64,000 nt of DNA from Apophysomyces variabilis (GCA_002749535.1 MZZL01000409.1:3840775-3904774), one strand, 5' to 3'. Positions 33,988-47,200 are shown, counted from the stretch's first letter. The notes: generated by a model not told the origin, from the sequence alone. Numbers and translations are program-made.

Positions 33988-34742
33988 GAAAAAATGCATT
34001 AAACTGTGCCATGCTTTATCCTACTCTGATCTGGTCCTGCTGGATTCCTTTAATAAGAAAATAAGTAAAAATCTGTTGGGTGATGAAATCATATAATACG
34101 CTTTTCTTATCGTCCGTTACGTGGTAGCAAGTGGGAACGACAAAATATAATTCACAGACTTAACAAAGAGTCCTTATTTTTTTGTCTATGCAGTTCAATG
34201 AAAGATACTTTCTAATGACCGGTGCATATATAAAAGTATGTCGAGATTCTTCAGAGGCATATCACTGATTACGAAGCAAAACAGAGTCACTTGTACGCAA
34301 TGGTCGGTTGTCATGATAGCATCAACATTCTTGGTTAGGTGGTCTGACCATCATTTTGTGCACATATATATGCAGGGTAAATGTATCTTTTGTTTCTTTA
34401 GGAGTCCTGCAGAGTGCTTGCACGTTACAGTCAAATAGGTTAGATCACGTCTTCAAATAGGACCTGTTGGGGAGGTGAGGGCAACGCAATGCAGAACGTA
34501 GAATGCAAGGAGTTTTTACAGTGACAAGAGAAATGGATAGAAAAACATTCATGACGCTGTGACCATCATTAGCAACGACAAGTTGCTCATGCATATCACA
34601 GATGATATTCATGTTTATTCCTTTGTCCTTTGTCATTCTCATTGATAAAGCAACCCAAAACGCCATTCAGAATTTTTGTTTTGCAATTGACACCATTCTC
34701 ACCAACACTCCGTTACGCACTTTAGCCTTTTCGGTTACGAAT
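33988..34742. other. Intergenic region
   Basis: Lies between convergent genes and holds their 3' UTRs. No other feature is recognised. Confidence 0.4.
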
Positions 34743-35549
34743 CTATTTTAATTCTGCAGCTATCTTCTCATATACTGACTCTAATTCTTCTGCTTGGGAA
34801 TCTGGTACAAACTTGATGGATAATGGCCGTGGAATCTGAGCGTGGCTCCGTATCAGCGCGGCTAATAGATGGTTATGTTTTCGTATTGCATCGTGTACAG
34901 TTGTTTTCTATTTATTTTTATACAAGGCCTATTAGTTATTCTTTTGCTTTAGAAGAACCTTCTCTTTGCTCTTTACCTTAGAGTCATTCGTCGTTAGAGG
35001 TTGATAGGAAATTTGGCATCGGCGAAGGTTGCGGGAAACCTTGACCTAATAAAACCAGACCATATCGACATTTAGATTACAAAGATGTGCCGTCTCGATC
35101 CGTAACCTACGTTATATATTCTAATAGCTGAAGGTGTAATAAGGTGAGTCGGTAGTGATTCAACAGAGTAAACCATGCTCAGGGCTCTATTGATTCTTTC
35201 CGCCATGCGCTCCTGGGCTTTAGAAGGTGAGGAATCGAATTCATTTTGCACAAATGCACGTGGGGCTTTGGTATGAATGTGTTCAAATCCAACGAAGGAA
35301 TCTGTCTAATAACCCTTTTATTAGACAATGGTTTTCGTACTGTATAGAGAGGCAAGAATAAAATACATTTTCTGCGGAGGAGGATTTGCTTTTTTTGTTG
35401 TCCTTGAAGAAATGCAAGTATTGACCTGGGATCAATACCCCATTCACCATGTTACGGTTCTCATTTAGCTTCTTTGCTGTACAGGCTGTGACAGAAGTAG
35501 CAAAGGTACGTCGAAGTATGCATGAAGAAGATGATCGTAGCATGAACAT
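34743..35549 (-). CDS. Mitochondrial ribosome-binding factor A (RbfA-like), 182 aa
   Basis: Four minus-strand exons (35549-35426, 35301-35111, 35045-34977, 34907-34743) join in phase to 182 residues. The N terminus is rich in Ser, Arg and Ala with few acids (MFMLRSSSSCILRRTFATSV), as a mitochondrial presequence. The core has AQERMAERINRALSMVYS and then VKVSRNLRRCQISY, the KH-like signature of RbfA, and ends with helices including LLAALIRSHAQIPRPLSIKF. RbfA assists late small-subunit rRNA maturation; the eukaryotic form acts in the mitochondrial matrix. Only exon 1 stands out as an open frame, so the gene is easily missed. The acceptor of exon 2 (GACAG) is the only one that keeps phase. Confidence 0.85.
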
Positions 35550-35697
35550 GACTATCTGAAAGGGGAAGGAAGCGTAAGAAAAGACTGATTCGGTATCTGA
35601 ACTCTAAAACTCCTCTGTGACTCAAATAAAGCGTTAAAATTGTTTCTCAGTCTCAGAGTACCTGTTTCTCTTACCTGAGGCATAGGTCCTGATAACT

Positions 35698-35714
35698 CCT
35701 GTCATAGCGACAGG
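35698..35714. other. Perfect short hairpin in the Fanzor 3' flank
   Basis: CCTGTC and GACAGG pair over a 5-nt ATAGC loop, about 150 bp beyond the Fanzor stop codon. Fanzor guide (omega) RNAs are usually encoded near the end of the ORF or in its flank, so structured RNA here is of interest, but a single 6-bp stem is weak evidence. Confidence 0.3.
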
Positions 35715-35865
35715 TCCCGGTTCTCTCAACCTTCATTGTCATAAGAACTATTATCGCAAGGGCAGAACTACTACTTACTCTTCACAGAGCTTCCGAGAAG
35801 AATTCACGCACCTTTAACGTCAGGACACATGATGAATACGCAATAATTATTTGATAGAAGCCGAC

Positions 35866-38800
35866 TTACCAAAAATTGGTGGCGCCGGGAACAAACGGTT
35901 TTCCAGCCGAGAATATGCTGGGGTCAAATGGGGTCAACGTGCTTCTGTTTGCTGATAGGATGTTACTGGCAGATGCCAGACCTATTGCTACAGCCGCTTG
36001 AACATCTCTGTTTTGCGTGGCATGGCCGGACTGGTACGCCGGACAGCAGGGGTTTACGCATTGTGAGGCACCGTTTACTCTCACAGTCTTCCACTGTCTG
36101 CTCTTTCTTCGCCGTGCTTTAGCTCGTTCAACTCGTTCAAAACAGTAGACGCATAACTGGGAACTTCTGTGTTCATTGGTCATGGATACAGGCACATATC
36201 GGCGATGACGTTTACGGAGCCATTTTCCCCCTCGTTTTAAATGTCCTTTCAGACGTAGACCGACTCCAGTTCCTTGAGTGCCGATGGCCATAATCGGTAA
36301 AGCCTTTTGGCGCCCATCGGTCTGTGTCGTCGCTGCAGCCTTAATAAACTTGCGCTCTTGGGCGGCCACTTGATCATAGATGCGATCCGTATACAGTTTT
36401 TGTGTGCGCTTTTCATGCTCTGCCCGATTCGAATGATAGAAAGCTCGCAATTCTCTTCGGCAGTTCCTCTTTACCTACATGTATGTTATTATGAGTTAGA
36501 GGCAGAAGGAAGCCGAAGGATAATACCGCTTGCGACTCTAAAACTTGCTCCACCGTGGTTGCTGAGGCGGATGATCTTTTCGATAGCGTCTTCTCTGCAC
36601 TGATAACCGCAGGGTTATTCTAAAGACAAAGTGAGTCAACCTAAAACTTAGCGGCTATCTTTATCATACCTTTTTCCTCCTCTCTCTTTTTTTGCGAAAA
36701 CTCCTACATAAGGTTTTCTCCTCCAGATAACCAGCTGTGATTCTCATCGGCTTAGGAAGCGTAGACATTTCTTTAGGAATAGACACAGGCGTCTGCCCGT
36801 CACCAAATTGGCGATTATACAGGTCGAAATGTAGACGAGCGCGTTCCATAGTGACCGGCACCGTTGTCGCCAAAGTCCTCAAGCCATAGTCCGTTCCGCC
36901 AAAAGTAATAGTCTTCTTGGGATCCTGCTTGACTTCTTGATGCAGCTCTGAGATGTCCAGAAACTCTGTATTGGCTTCGCAACCTGGGCGATTCCAACTC
37001 GCAACTTTACATAGCTTAGTCTCCTGTTCTTGTTCATCATCTTTTGGTTTCGTCTCTTTGTTCGTTTGTTGCTTCTTCAGAATATCCAGCTGCTATAGTT
37101 TCGTTTATTTTCTTGTTTAGCTAATGCATATGATATTCTTCACTTACCTTCTGATATATGTATCGCAGTCTTCGTTGATCCGCGAGCTGTGACCTTATCT
37201 TGCTTAGTTCAGATTGGCTCTTTGCGCGCTCGAGTTTAGCCGCCTTTAAATCTTTATATATGTCGGTCTGTTTCTGTTTCGCTCTGGAATCATAGATATC
37301 GAATTTCTCACTCTTACGCTTATCGCGGACTTTTCTTCGAGCTACGTCCTTGCTTCTCCGATAACTCTCCATTCGGCTTTCGACGACTTCCTCCCTCTGC
37401 CGCAACGCGTTTTTTATCTGCTTTTCAGCCGACTCCAGAGCTTTCACCCTCTGTTTTGCATCTTCTAATGAGCATGTAATATTGGCGATGTCTAAGCCGG
37501 ATTTATCTTCAAATTGACTACTTGCGCTATCTGCACGCTTTCCTTTCGACTTTTTCTTTCTTTCTTCGTAGTGAGAAGTATCTATAACCCTCCCTTTTTT
37601 TACATCACCGTCAATCACGGCCATTTGATGAGGTGTAATGGTGATTCGCCACCGCGGTTCCAAACCTCGAGTATTGCAAATATGCTTAACTTTTTCTTGA
37701 TCAAAGAAGGAACCAATCACAGCAGATTTGTTCGTACGAGCTTCTCTGATATTGTCGATTGTGCTTCCATCTTCTTTGTATAGATTGAACTTTGCAGAAT
37801 TGGAACCAAACATCTCATACATGGACGCCGCATCGAGAGGTAGAGCATGGATTGAGGCAGGGCTGATAGTTGGGCAGATATTTGCAGTGAACTTGGAATA
37901 TCCTGTCGCATGAAGAATCGCATTTGATAACAAAACAAATCGCAAACGAAGAGATATTGCGCTGCTTAATCGACCTTTCGGCACGTATGGTCTAAGTGCG
38001 TTTGCAAGTTTCACGACGATATCTATCTCGACCTTCTGGAGCTCATCGTTGTCGTTCCATATATCCGACACATCACTAGCTTGTACGTTCCCGTCGATGT
38101 CTGTTGACAGCAGTAGTTTCTTGGTGATAGCTTGGATTCTTATCAACCTTCTTCTGCTGGGTTCTTTCTTCAGTGTCTTTATCTCAACTTCTTCCAACTC
38201 GTCCTGTGCCTCTTCGATCGCTGTTTCTATCGTCTCTTCGATTTCTTCATCATCCATGACACTGATATCGGCTGAAATAGCTAACTTGTCCATATCGCCT
38301 CTTGCCTAATTGACGTTTGTTCAGCTCATATATCAACGTTATGACAAGTAATTCTCACCTCTTCATCTTTTTGATGTGGCTGGTTATCAGCCTTTTTAGG
38401 CCTGTACTTTTCCTTTGCCTGTTTCTCCAGTCGTCTGATTGCTTCGACGCATGACTTCTTCCGCTGCAAAAGATTGGCTCTTTGATTCCCATCCATTTCT
38501 ATTCCCAAGCGCTTCTCCAGCCGTCGCAAACTTTTGCGTTCTTGTTTTAGTCTACCTTTTATCTTGCGTCTGCGCCATTCTTTTTTTCTCCGCATCGTTC
38601 TGGAGCTCTCTTCCCGCTGCTTTTCCTTTTCTTGTAGTTTTTTCTCGGTAATTTCCTGAATCTTCTTTTCTCGTTCAGAGGCAAGATTGATCCTGAGCAG
38701 GATACGAAGCAAGTGATTAATTGATTTGTGGAATAATCCGCCTGCCCACATGTTCTGCAGGTCTGTGGCATACTGCTTCAACTGGAAGTGCATGACGGTG

Positions 38801-39849
38801 CTTAAGCCTGCAGGTGGTTTTGGCAAGTCCTTCAAGCCTTGGTGCTGTAAGGAAGACCAGAAAGATTTTCCTTGAGCTTTGTAGCTTTGTCTTCCAAAAT
38901 AGTCTGAATGAAGGAACTGTAGATGTGCTTCGGTAAAGAGGTTTAGGAATTCGTCATTGTGTTTTTTCGGCAAAGCTTTTACATAATTCTTGATGTTATC
39001 AGGCATTGGGGCCACAGCTATTGCCAATTCTGAGTTCAAAAGTTCTGGATGTCGAATCCACTCTTCATGTATGACATCCAAAACATTAAATGTCTTGCCA
39101 TCTTGTTGATAGTGCGCTTGCTTTGACTCTGCATCCAAGACTACCGAGCCGGATGCGTACTTGAGCATGGTTGCATGTACTGCGGTTCCCAGCTCAGAAG
39201 CGTAGTTGGTGGCCTGTTCGGATGTGATAGCAATGGTCTCAAGAAATGTCTGCTTCACTTGATTGTCAAGGTCTTCTCGTAAGATTTTTGATAATCTAAC
39301 GGAACATGTTCGTATTATTTCTTTTTCCTCTTTACTGTCGTCATTCACAGTAACTTCTTTGCTGGAACCAGCTTCTTCTACTTCTCCGTGCTCCTCAAGT
39401 CTCGCCCGTGCTTCCGCCACGGCGTCATTGAAATGAGCTGCAGCGTAATCTCTCCAAAGCTTGCCGATTGATGCTGGCTCAGGATAGTGAAAACAGAGGG
39501 TTCTACGAATCGTTCCCCGTGTTACATTTATTGAGTCATCGGCTTGCTCGAGTGAAGTTCTTGGGACACGATCCGCTTTCTCTAAACGCGTTCGTAGCTC
39601 TTGCAGGATTTTGTTGGTTTTTGCTTGTTTTTCAACTTCTGACTGAAATCTCGCTTTCTTTGCCGTGTTTTTCCTTGGTTTATCCTCAAGTTCTTTTGAA
39701 ATGATTGTAACTAACTGGTTCTGAAACACGTCGTGCAAGGCTTCAATCGCCTTGTCCAAGGATATATTTGATTGAATTACTCTCTTTCTTTTGCGTTTGT
39801 TTTCTCGTATTTGCGGGTGCGGTACTTGCATGGCTGACAAACGGAACAT
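35866..39849 (-). CDS. Fanzor (eukaryotic TnpB-like RNA-guided nuclease), about 1257 aa
   Basis: Five minus-strand exons (39849-38359, 38305-37148, 37092-36670, 36619-36527, 36474-35866), all phase 0, give an uninterrupted 1257-residue protein. The C-terminal third holds a split RuvC domain: FGGTDYGLRTLATT (first Asp near residue 951), TNEHRSSQLCVYC (Glu near 1156, leading into the zinc-finger Cys pair), a second Cys set (QCVNPCC), then NRDVQAAVAIG (last Asp near 1212). Spacing and motifs match the TnpB/Fanzor family. The first 880 residues are largely helical and Lys/Arg/Glu-rich, with RRKKEWRRRKIKGR as a possible nuclear signal. Known Fanzors cut DNA guided by an omega RNA and ride on transposons. 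No transposase or clear terminal repeats are seen here. The two long first exons might instead be a separate gene; the phase fit argues for one. Confidence 0.85.
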
Positions 39850-40823
39850 GTTTTGTTAGTTCAGTTTATGTACATCTCATTCAACGGGAATTCACCTCAA
39901 ACAACGAAAATATTGTTATCATAAGAGAAAGAGCAGTGTAACAATTTCAGTTGTCAATTGGTGAAGTCAGTTCGGCATGATGATCTTGTAACTAGTCTAT
40001 TTTTAGATGAGCAACTCTGACTGGATAAACATTTGAACAAAGAAGTTTCAGGTCTTTTATGTATAGTCATTTGAGGAGGAAACTGAAAATGCATAAAAGC
40101 CAAGGCACAGGACAGCAGAAAATGTTATAATCATTCGTAGGATCAGCTGCAAATGAACCAACAATTAATCTCTGGTCGACTCCAGCTACGAACTTTCTTC
40201 TAATAGTATCAGGTTATGGTATTCAAGACCATGATTAACCTTCATGACTCTGACATTGTATTCAGATCATTGAGTTAGAGTACCGGTGCCTGTCTGAGAT
40301 ATAATTACCAAATCATTAACACATGAACTTGTCTGATTCATCCCTGCTGTATTATCTCACGATCGTAGTTCTTATCATATCTATTCAGATATGGAATATA
40401 CCAAGTATTGTACTAAAGTATCAACCATATTTTAGCCTGGTTATCACTCTACTGTTGTCCATTCTATCAGAATTCGACAGAAGAGATGATTTCCCTCTGG
40501 ATCTCACTCCGCTTGAGTCTCAGGACTGAGGGAATACCCACTCGGTAATTTTAGCCGGACCTCCATTCAAGTCCGGACAGCCCGGTCGTGCATTGTTCTC
40601 CACACACCGTTCAAAGATGAACGTTCCCTTTCTCATCCGCTTTGGTGTAATATCGTAAGGTAAGGAAGCAAAACATTAGAGAAAATTAGTATGCAAGAAA
40701 GGATGGATGGATCTAACCTTCGACGGATGATTATGATTTACCTTTATTTTGCTTTGCCTCTATCAACTTCCATCGATAAAAAAATTATTCGACTGCATTC
40801 CAACATTGTCAATCTACACAGCA
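39850..40823. other. Region between Fanzor and eL34 genes
   Basis: Contains both divergent promoters. A probable 5' UTR intron of the eL34 gene (AAG|GTAAGG at 40660 to CACAG at 40821) lies at the right end. A CCGGAC/GTCCGG hairpin with a 10-nt loop is at 40555-40576. No convincing terminal inverted repeat of a transposon was found. Confidence 0.4.
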
Positions 40824-41298
40824 ATGGCTCAAAGACTCACGTACAGACGCCGCCTTTCCTACAACACCCGTTCCAACCGTGTTCGTGTCGTCAAGACCCC
40901 CGGTAAGCTTTGAAAAGAAAAGAGAAGATAAGTAAATGTTCGGATGGAAAACTTACGGGGGTTATTCTATTTTAGGTGCCAAGTTGGTCTACCAGTACGA
41001 GAAGAAGCCTGTGAAGGCTCCTCGTTGCGGTGACTGTGGTGAGACTCTTCAGGGCGTAAGTATACGCAATCAGAATGAATTAGGAAAGAGAAAAAAACAA
41101 ATGGCTGACGAATCTGTTCGATTCTAGATCAAGGCTCTTCGTGCCCGTCAGTTCGCCAACATCTCCAAGACCCAGAAGTCTGTCAGCCGCTCCTATGGTG
41201 GATCCCGTTGCGCTCACTGTGTCCGCAACCGCATTGTTCGTGCTTTCTTGATCGAGGAACAGAAGATCGTCAAGCGTGTGCTCAAGGCCCAAAAATAA
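40824..41298 (+). CDS. RPL34: 60S ribosomal protein eL34, 109 aa
   Basis: Three exons (40824-40902, 40976-41055, 41128-41298) give 109 residues. The start [19 protein letters not shown] is highly conserved, and zinc ligands are present as CGDC and CAHC. The C terminus is basic ([19 protein letters not shown]). It is a structural protein of the large cytosolic ribosomal subunit. A likely 5' UTR intron ends two bases before the start codon, as in many fungal ribosomal protein genes. Confidence 0.96.
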
Positions 41299-42303
41299 AT
41301 TTGTGCAAAAATAAAAAAAGAAGAGAACCCTGTTTTTGGACAGTGATTTAACCCATTCAAACTTGTTGCTAGCGCCAGAGAGAGAGAGAAACAAGAATGA
41401 CCGAAGGCGTTTTCTTTTCTTTGAGGGTGGGAGAGAGGAGGGTATGGTGAACTAGATCGAATCCTTTGATGTGTTCCATAGAGTGAGAGTTTCTATGAGT
41501 CATTTGTTGATCTACATAATACAGGAAATATAATGTAGTTGAGAACATGAGGATTGTTCTCGTTTCGGTCAATACATGGATACCTTATCTGCAGGTGTCC
41601 TTAATATCGGCAAACGGATGATATGTCCGAGCTGGTTTAACCCAAAATTACAAACAATTTAAGTCCTGACCAACTATCAGTAGTAGTACAGCGTGGTTAT
41701 AGTAAAGAATCGAAGAATGCAGTAATAAAGCTATATAAGCTCCACGATCAACAAAGCGTTGCTTATTGATAGATTCTATGTCAATTAAACATAGTGATAC
41801 TATGTAGCCCCGCACTGTGCTATGGCGAGGGCCAATAAAACTGCCACGCTTTGGTAGCACGCCCTTGTGGGACGAAAAAGAGAACTGCATGCAGCATTTC
41901 TATTATCTAAGTTTTCTAAACACACAATCAACGTCTTTTGCAGAAAAGGAGAAACGGTTGTTTTTTGTTGTTTCACTAGAGATAAGAAATGGTTGTAGTT
42001 CACTTGTCTCTATCGGAAATGATAAAGACTGTTCATTGCTATATTACCTTAGCTATCTCCAGACAAGTAATAGAGCATTCAACTAGCATCTGCGTAGGAT
42101 ATAGAGATGTGTATAAGCGTGTCTCTGATTTATCAAGTAGGTTTCTGATAGCGGGGTGAGAAATGAGAACTTGAGCCCTGTTGGAGCATGAAATTACCAA
42201 AAATGAAAAGCTGACTCGGAAATCATTTATAAACGCTTATTGAAATTAAGCACTTTGCTTATCATCTTCCTTGCTCCTTTCTCTCTCTTCTTCTTTCTTC
42301 ATC
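41299..42303. other. Intergenic region
   Basis: About 1 kb with no gene recognised. A TTTATAAA near 42222 lies about 80 bp before the transporter start and is a possible TATA box; a CT-rich tract follows. Confidence 0.4.
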
Positions 42304-43918
42304 ATGTCCGCCCAAAGACAAACACTCATGTACATACTTTCATTTGCACTTGCATTGATAGTAGCCAATTTATCTGGCCCACAATATGTATATCCTATCT
42401 TCGGCACTTCATTAACCACCCAATTACACTGGTCTGCAGTTGAAAATAGCGTTGTCAGTACTGCTACCTTTGTAGGCATGTCATTTTCCGGGCCATTGTG
42501 CGCCTGGATGGTAGAACGATGGGGATCAGCAAGGTGGGTCTCATAGAACTGCACTGGCTTGCTAATGCAGATCATTGTGCCTTTTTTGTGTTTATTCTTT
42601 GTTTGCAGTACCCTGCGAATATCGGGTCTGGTGGCCTTTCTGGGCCCGTTTTTACTAGCGCAAACATATGCTGGTCATCTGCCTAATTATATGGTACTCT
42701 GCGCGTTCTACCTCGTTGCCACCGGTATCGCTGGGTCAGCCAGTTATCTCTGCGCACTGGATTCTCAGGTATATCGACGGTGAAAACAAAGGAAGTCAGG
42801 AAACTGATTGGTGGCTCGTCATCACAGTCGCACAATTTTAGATCCCATCCCGGACTGGTTCTAGGTGCCACCAGTACAGCAATCGGTGTCAGTGGATTTG
42901 TTTTCTCCCAAATCAACGAACATTTTTTCAAAGATACGGAGAGTGATAATGTATCGGGCTTCATTTATTTCTGGGGTATTAGTATGCTTATCGGTTACTT
43001 TGCCGGTTCCATCGTTCTTGGTCCTATCAACCCAGAAACAGAAAAGGAACCGGTCGAAGCAGAGGAAACACCTTTGTTGGGTGAAGAAAATGCGTCTCTG
43101 CGGCAAAAGCAAGATATCTCTGGTAAAGCGCTACTGACCAACCCCTACGCAATAGCGGTGTTCTGCACGTTGTTCATGAGTCTTGGTCTGGGCTACGTTT
43201 ACCTAGCCAACCTCGGTCAGATCTTATTGGCGCTGTCGCCCACAGCAGGATCTGCAGGTTCCGCAGGATCTGCGCAACATCTGCGAAATGTCCATGTCTC
43301 CCTGTTTAGTGGTGTAAACTGCAGTTCGCGTGTCATTTTTGGTTTCCTCAGCGATCTGTTGAAGCGCCGATATGGCATCCATCGAATCTGGACAATGTGG
43401 TTTTGCGTCATCCTCCTGCTCGCCACGTTGCTCTATCTTACCACAGCCGTAGTCACTCAGGAGGCATTGATCCTTGGTACAAGCTTGATGGGTATAGTTT
43501 ATGGACTTGCTTTCGGTGTCACACCAGCAGCCATCTCCGAGTTCGGAAGAAAGGTGAAGCTTTAGTAAGATTGGTTCGCATTCTGAATTTTTAAGATAGG
43601 TCTTTGCCCGCAACTGGTTAGTCCCACAAACCTTACAGAAAGTAAACCAGCGCTGTATAACTAACTTGTGCTATTATTATTCTTTTAAGGGGATGGATGC
43701 TTTATGCTCCAGCTATCGGTAGCCAAACTTTTAGCATTGTATTCGGTATTTTATACGACGCTGAAGCACAACGTGAAGGAGCTGATGTCTGCTACGGTGT
43801 CGGATGCTTCCGTTCAACATTCACCGTTGGTATCGTGTGCACATCGTTATGCTTGCTGCTTGTTTCCTGGGCAATCGTCCGAGGGAAACTATACAAACGA
43901 GAACATCGATACGTCTAA
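42304..43918 (+). CDS. Mch1-like major facilitator (nodulin-like) transporter, 453 aa
   Basis: Five exons (42304-42533, 42609-42768, 42828-43553, 43600-43616, 43690-43918) give 453 residues with about 12 membrane segments. Segment 1 reads LALIVANLSGPQYVYPIFG; after the central hydrophilic loop (EETPLLGEENASLRQK) the second half includes GVNCSSRVIFGFLSDLL and the late motif FGRKVFARNWGWMLYAPAIG. The last is assembled across a 17-nt exon (43600-43616) and is diagnostic for the nodulin-like/Mch1 branch. Yeast Mch1 resembles monocarboxylate transporters but its substrate is unknown, and a vacuolar membrane location is usual. A GSAGSAGSA repeat in the loop after TM7 is an oddity that may be polymorphic. 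Confidence 0.85.
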
Positions 43919-44270
43919 TAGCACTCGCTTCGTTGATCGAAACCGGATGGACGTTTTGGCACAACGAATAATGAATCTATACTATGATTTCGCTGAAAAA
44001 GCATACCATTCTCCTTCTCTTTTTATCTCTTAGTCTCGTCTGAAGTTAGAATAAATAGTCCGTATAAATACTTCTTCCGAAACTGACTGCTTTCCCACGC
44101 TGCAAATCATAGAAAATAGGACTGTTGTCAATAGAATCATTAAAGTTTATTCGGTTGAATAACATGTAAAAACAATGACAATGATGTCTACGTACACTTC
44201 CCCCGCCTTACATGTATGTTACAAATTATATCCAAGAGATGCTTATGTTTTACAAAAGAAAAGGAGGCTG
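43919..44270. other. Intergenic region between convergent genes
   Basis: Holds the 3' UTRs of the transporter and the TMEM94-like gene. No other feature is seen. Confidence 0.4.
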
Positions 44271-47200
44271 TTACAAAGGAGAATGCATGCCAAGCTAATC
44301 GGAACAAGGTTATTACTGTACATATACTAAGCGCAAATGGGCATTACCTTTGTGCTAAACTCAAGCTTGGATCGCTTCTGGAAACGGCTGAATTCCTTGT
44401 TATCATGCATTTTAACCAGCTCTTGAGCGGGTACTATGACAATCGGCCAGATGAAGCCTATAAAGTAGACAAACCAAGGAACCTTGGAAAGATATAGTGG
44501 TCCATGGGCTAGTGAAACTGCGCAGAAGCAAAACTGCAATACAATGCTGTAGTCGTTGAGCATGTGTTAACCGTATCTGTAACAATTGATAGAGGCGTTT
44601 TACCTCGCAAAGAAAGCTGCCACCCAGATTTTGTTTCGGAAAGGAACAAATTCAATCAAGGACGAGGTGCGATGCAAAAATGAAGGTGACATCCATGCTA
44701 GGTACCAAACAAAAACGACCAACATAAAATTCTGGGCATATAATACAGCCCACTGCTCCTCGTCTGACCAATGTAACCACCCATGAGTACCGTAACTGCC
44801 AAACATGTCTACTGCTTTCATATCCATTAAATAAGCAAGAGACCTACAACCCGATTAGAAAAATGGAATTGCTTTCTTGATCTTACAATATATAGACGGC
44901 GAGAGACATAACAATGGATAGCAGAAAACGAAGGCCAAAGTAAGTCAAAAACCTCCACAGATCTGTCAAATGTTCGATATTTTTTCCTAATAAAAAATCG
45001 TACATTCTGTAAGATAAAATATAATGTGGTGATGTTGATAGTACCTGGCATGAGCAACATGATGTTATCATCGTGCGGTGAAAACAACATAGAGGCAGAA
45101 AGCAACGGTAAGATAATCCACATCAGCCACAAGATTTGATAGCCCGAAAGTAATGGAGGAAGTAGCATGCATAAAGAAACCAATTGCATTATGGAGAGTG
45201 CCATGCATGTACCAGCATAGAAACAAAATCCCTAGGACCAACCGGTCAAAACGCACTTTCCCGGACGACTATACTTACCATGCGAACACAGCTTAATAGC
45301 CGCCGAGCATCTCTTATCAACTGAGTTACAGCATACAAGCTGGTCTCGTACTGCATAAACAAACCGCAAGGAAGACTGACTAGTGATGCACCGACCGCAA
45401 GAGGAGGTTGGCGACTGTTCAATGAAAGTCGTCCCTTAGTTTGAGCTCTTGTATGCATTGGCTCCATTGCGATACTAACATCCGCCTGAAAGAAAAGGAA
45501 GAATTGAGCTATGTATCAATGAAAAGCAAAAAGAAAAAATTACCAAAGCAAATGATTCGGTGTTCTTGACATTCAAGGCATTACCGATGCAGCATACAAC
45601 TTCACCGTATTCCTGGAATATACGTATCATCTCTTTCATTGCGCGTGGAGTGCATTCTGCAAATAAAGACACATGGAGTGGTATGTCATCGACGTCTTCG
45701 ATATGAGGACGAATCTGATCGATGCCACGCGGCAGCTGTGCCTTGATATCATGACTCTGTAAATAGCCGTTCCCACAGTTCTCATCATCGGGACTAGAGA
45801 GGAGAATGCAACTATTCCAATCCGTTTCAAGACCCAACCGCTCGGCAAATGCTAATAAAGTAGGTTAATGGTCGAACTCCATTGTAAGGACGAAATGTCA
45901 CCTTTTGATTCTCTCTCTGCTGTAGGGGAAAAATAGACAAACCGAATACCAGCTAACCCAAGATCTTCAATGAAATCAACAACGTTCTATCATTGAAACG
46001 TCAATTACCATACTTAAGAATCTGATTATTACTTACCTGCTTTGGTCGGTGACACATAGCTGCCATACCAAGGAAGATTTGGCCTTTCACAACCTCCTTG
46101 TAAAACGTCTCCTCTTCCTGTTCGTCTACCGGTTCATCCTCTTCGAACGAATAATCCGTAGAATCATTTTCGCTCGAGCTAGTCTCTTCAACCGTTTCAC
46201 TTGTGCTTTTGGACGTTTGCTGGCGTCGCCCTTGCCCACGAGAAGTAGATGATCCACCAACGCCGTTTTCAAGTGACAGTGGAGGCGAAAGTGATGAATC
46301 GGATGACACAGAATCATTATCAGAACTTGAACTGTCCGAACTAGAAGACTTGTAAGGTAGGACGACAAATGCGCATCCTGGATCCTCTTGCTCGTCATTC
46401 GAAGGATTTAAAAACGAAATTCGGTGACCATTCGCGGTATTAATAGGTCTGTAAGCATAAGCAATGCATTGCATATCGTGAACAAGCGCATTGTGGAAAA
46501 AATCGTTGATCTTTTTTTCCATCTATTACGTATGAACAGTTAATGGAAGCTATTAGGCGAGTTACACTTACTGTCTCACTCATTGTTTGAAGAGAACTAC
46601 CATCCCAATAATCAGAGCACTTGTCCAATACAAGCGAAGGGTGTCCATCGGTTAATAGCTGATAGCTCCCTAATAGAATGATTTAACAACTTATAGCAAA
46701 TTTTACATACCTGCCTACCTGAGTCTCTTTCTTCAAATACTGTAGACAGTGCGTTTGGTACTTCAAAGCTAAAGTATTGGTTGTATTGATATCGAGGTGT
46801 TTTGAGAATCTCGTGGTAAGGCGCAAACGTGTATATCTCAGCTCTCAAGGCAAAGGATTGTAATGCTTCTTCTCTAAAACCAATGCATTTGCCCATTTTA
46901 CAGAGACATGCTATATATAAGGTTATGCTATCAGCTCTCCTATTTGTCTTCCGTGACTGAAACGTACATTGTCTGGCACATGAAGTCTTCCCGTAGACAT
47001 GGAGTTTTGATCGGCGACGGTGATACTCCGACCTCTTCCTTCCTTGTATGACACCACAGTTCGTATTTAGCATGAAATTCAGCCCGAGAGGTTTTAAGCA
47101 TCTAAATTAACGGAATCAGTAACATCGAAACATGGTACAAAGGCTTCATACGGGAGATATTGTTCCCAATCTTGCTCTTCAAATCGAATGCCATACGGAC

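Noticed and set aside
40555..40576. CCGGAC/GTCCGG hairpin as a Fanzor transposon end
   Set aside because: No matching inverted copy or target duplication was found on the other side.
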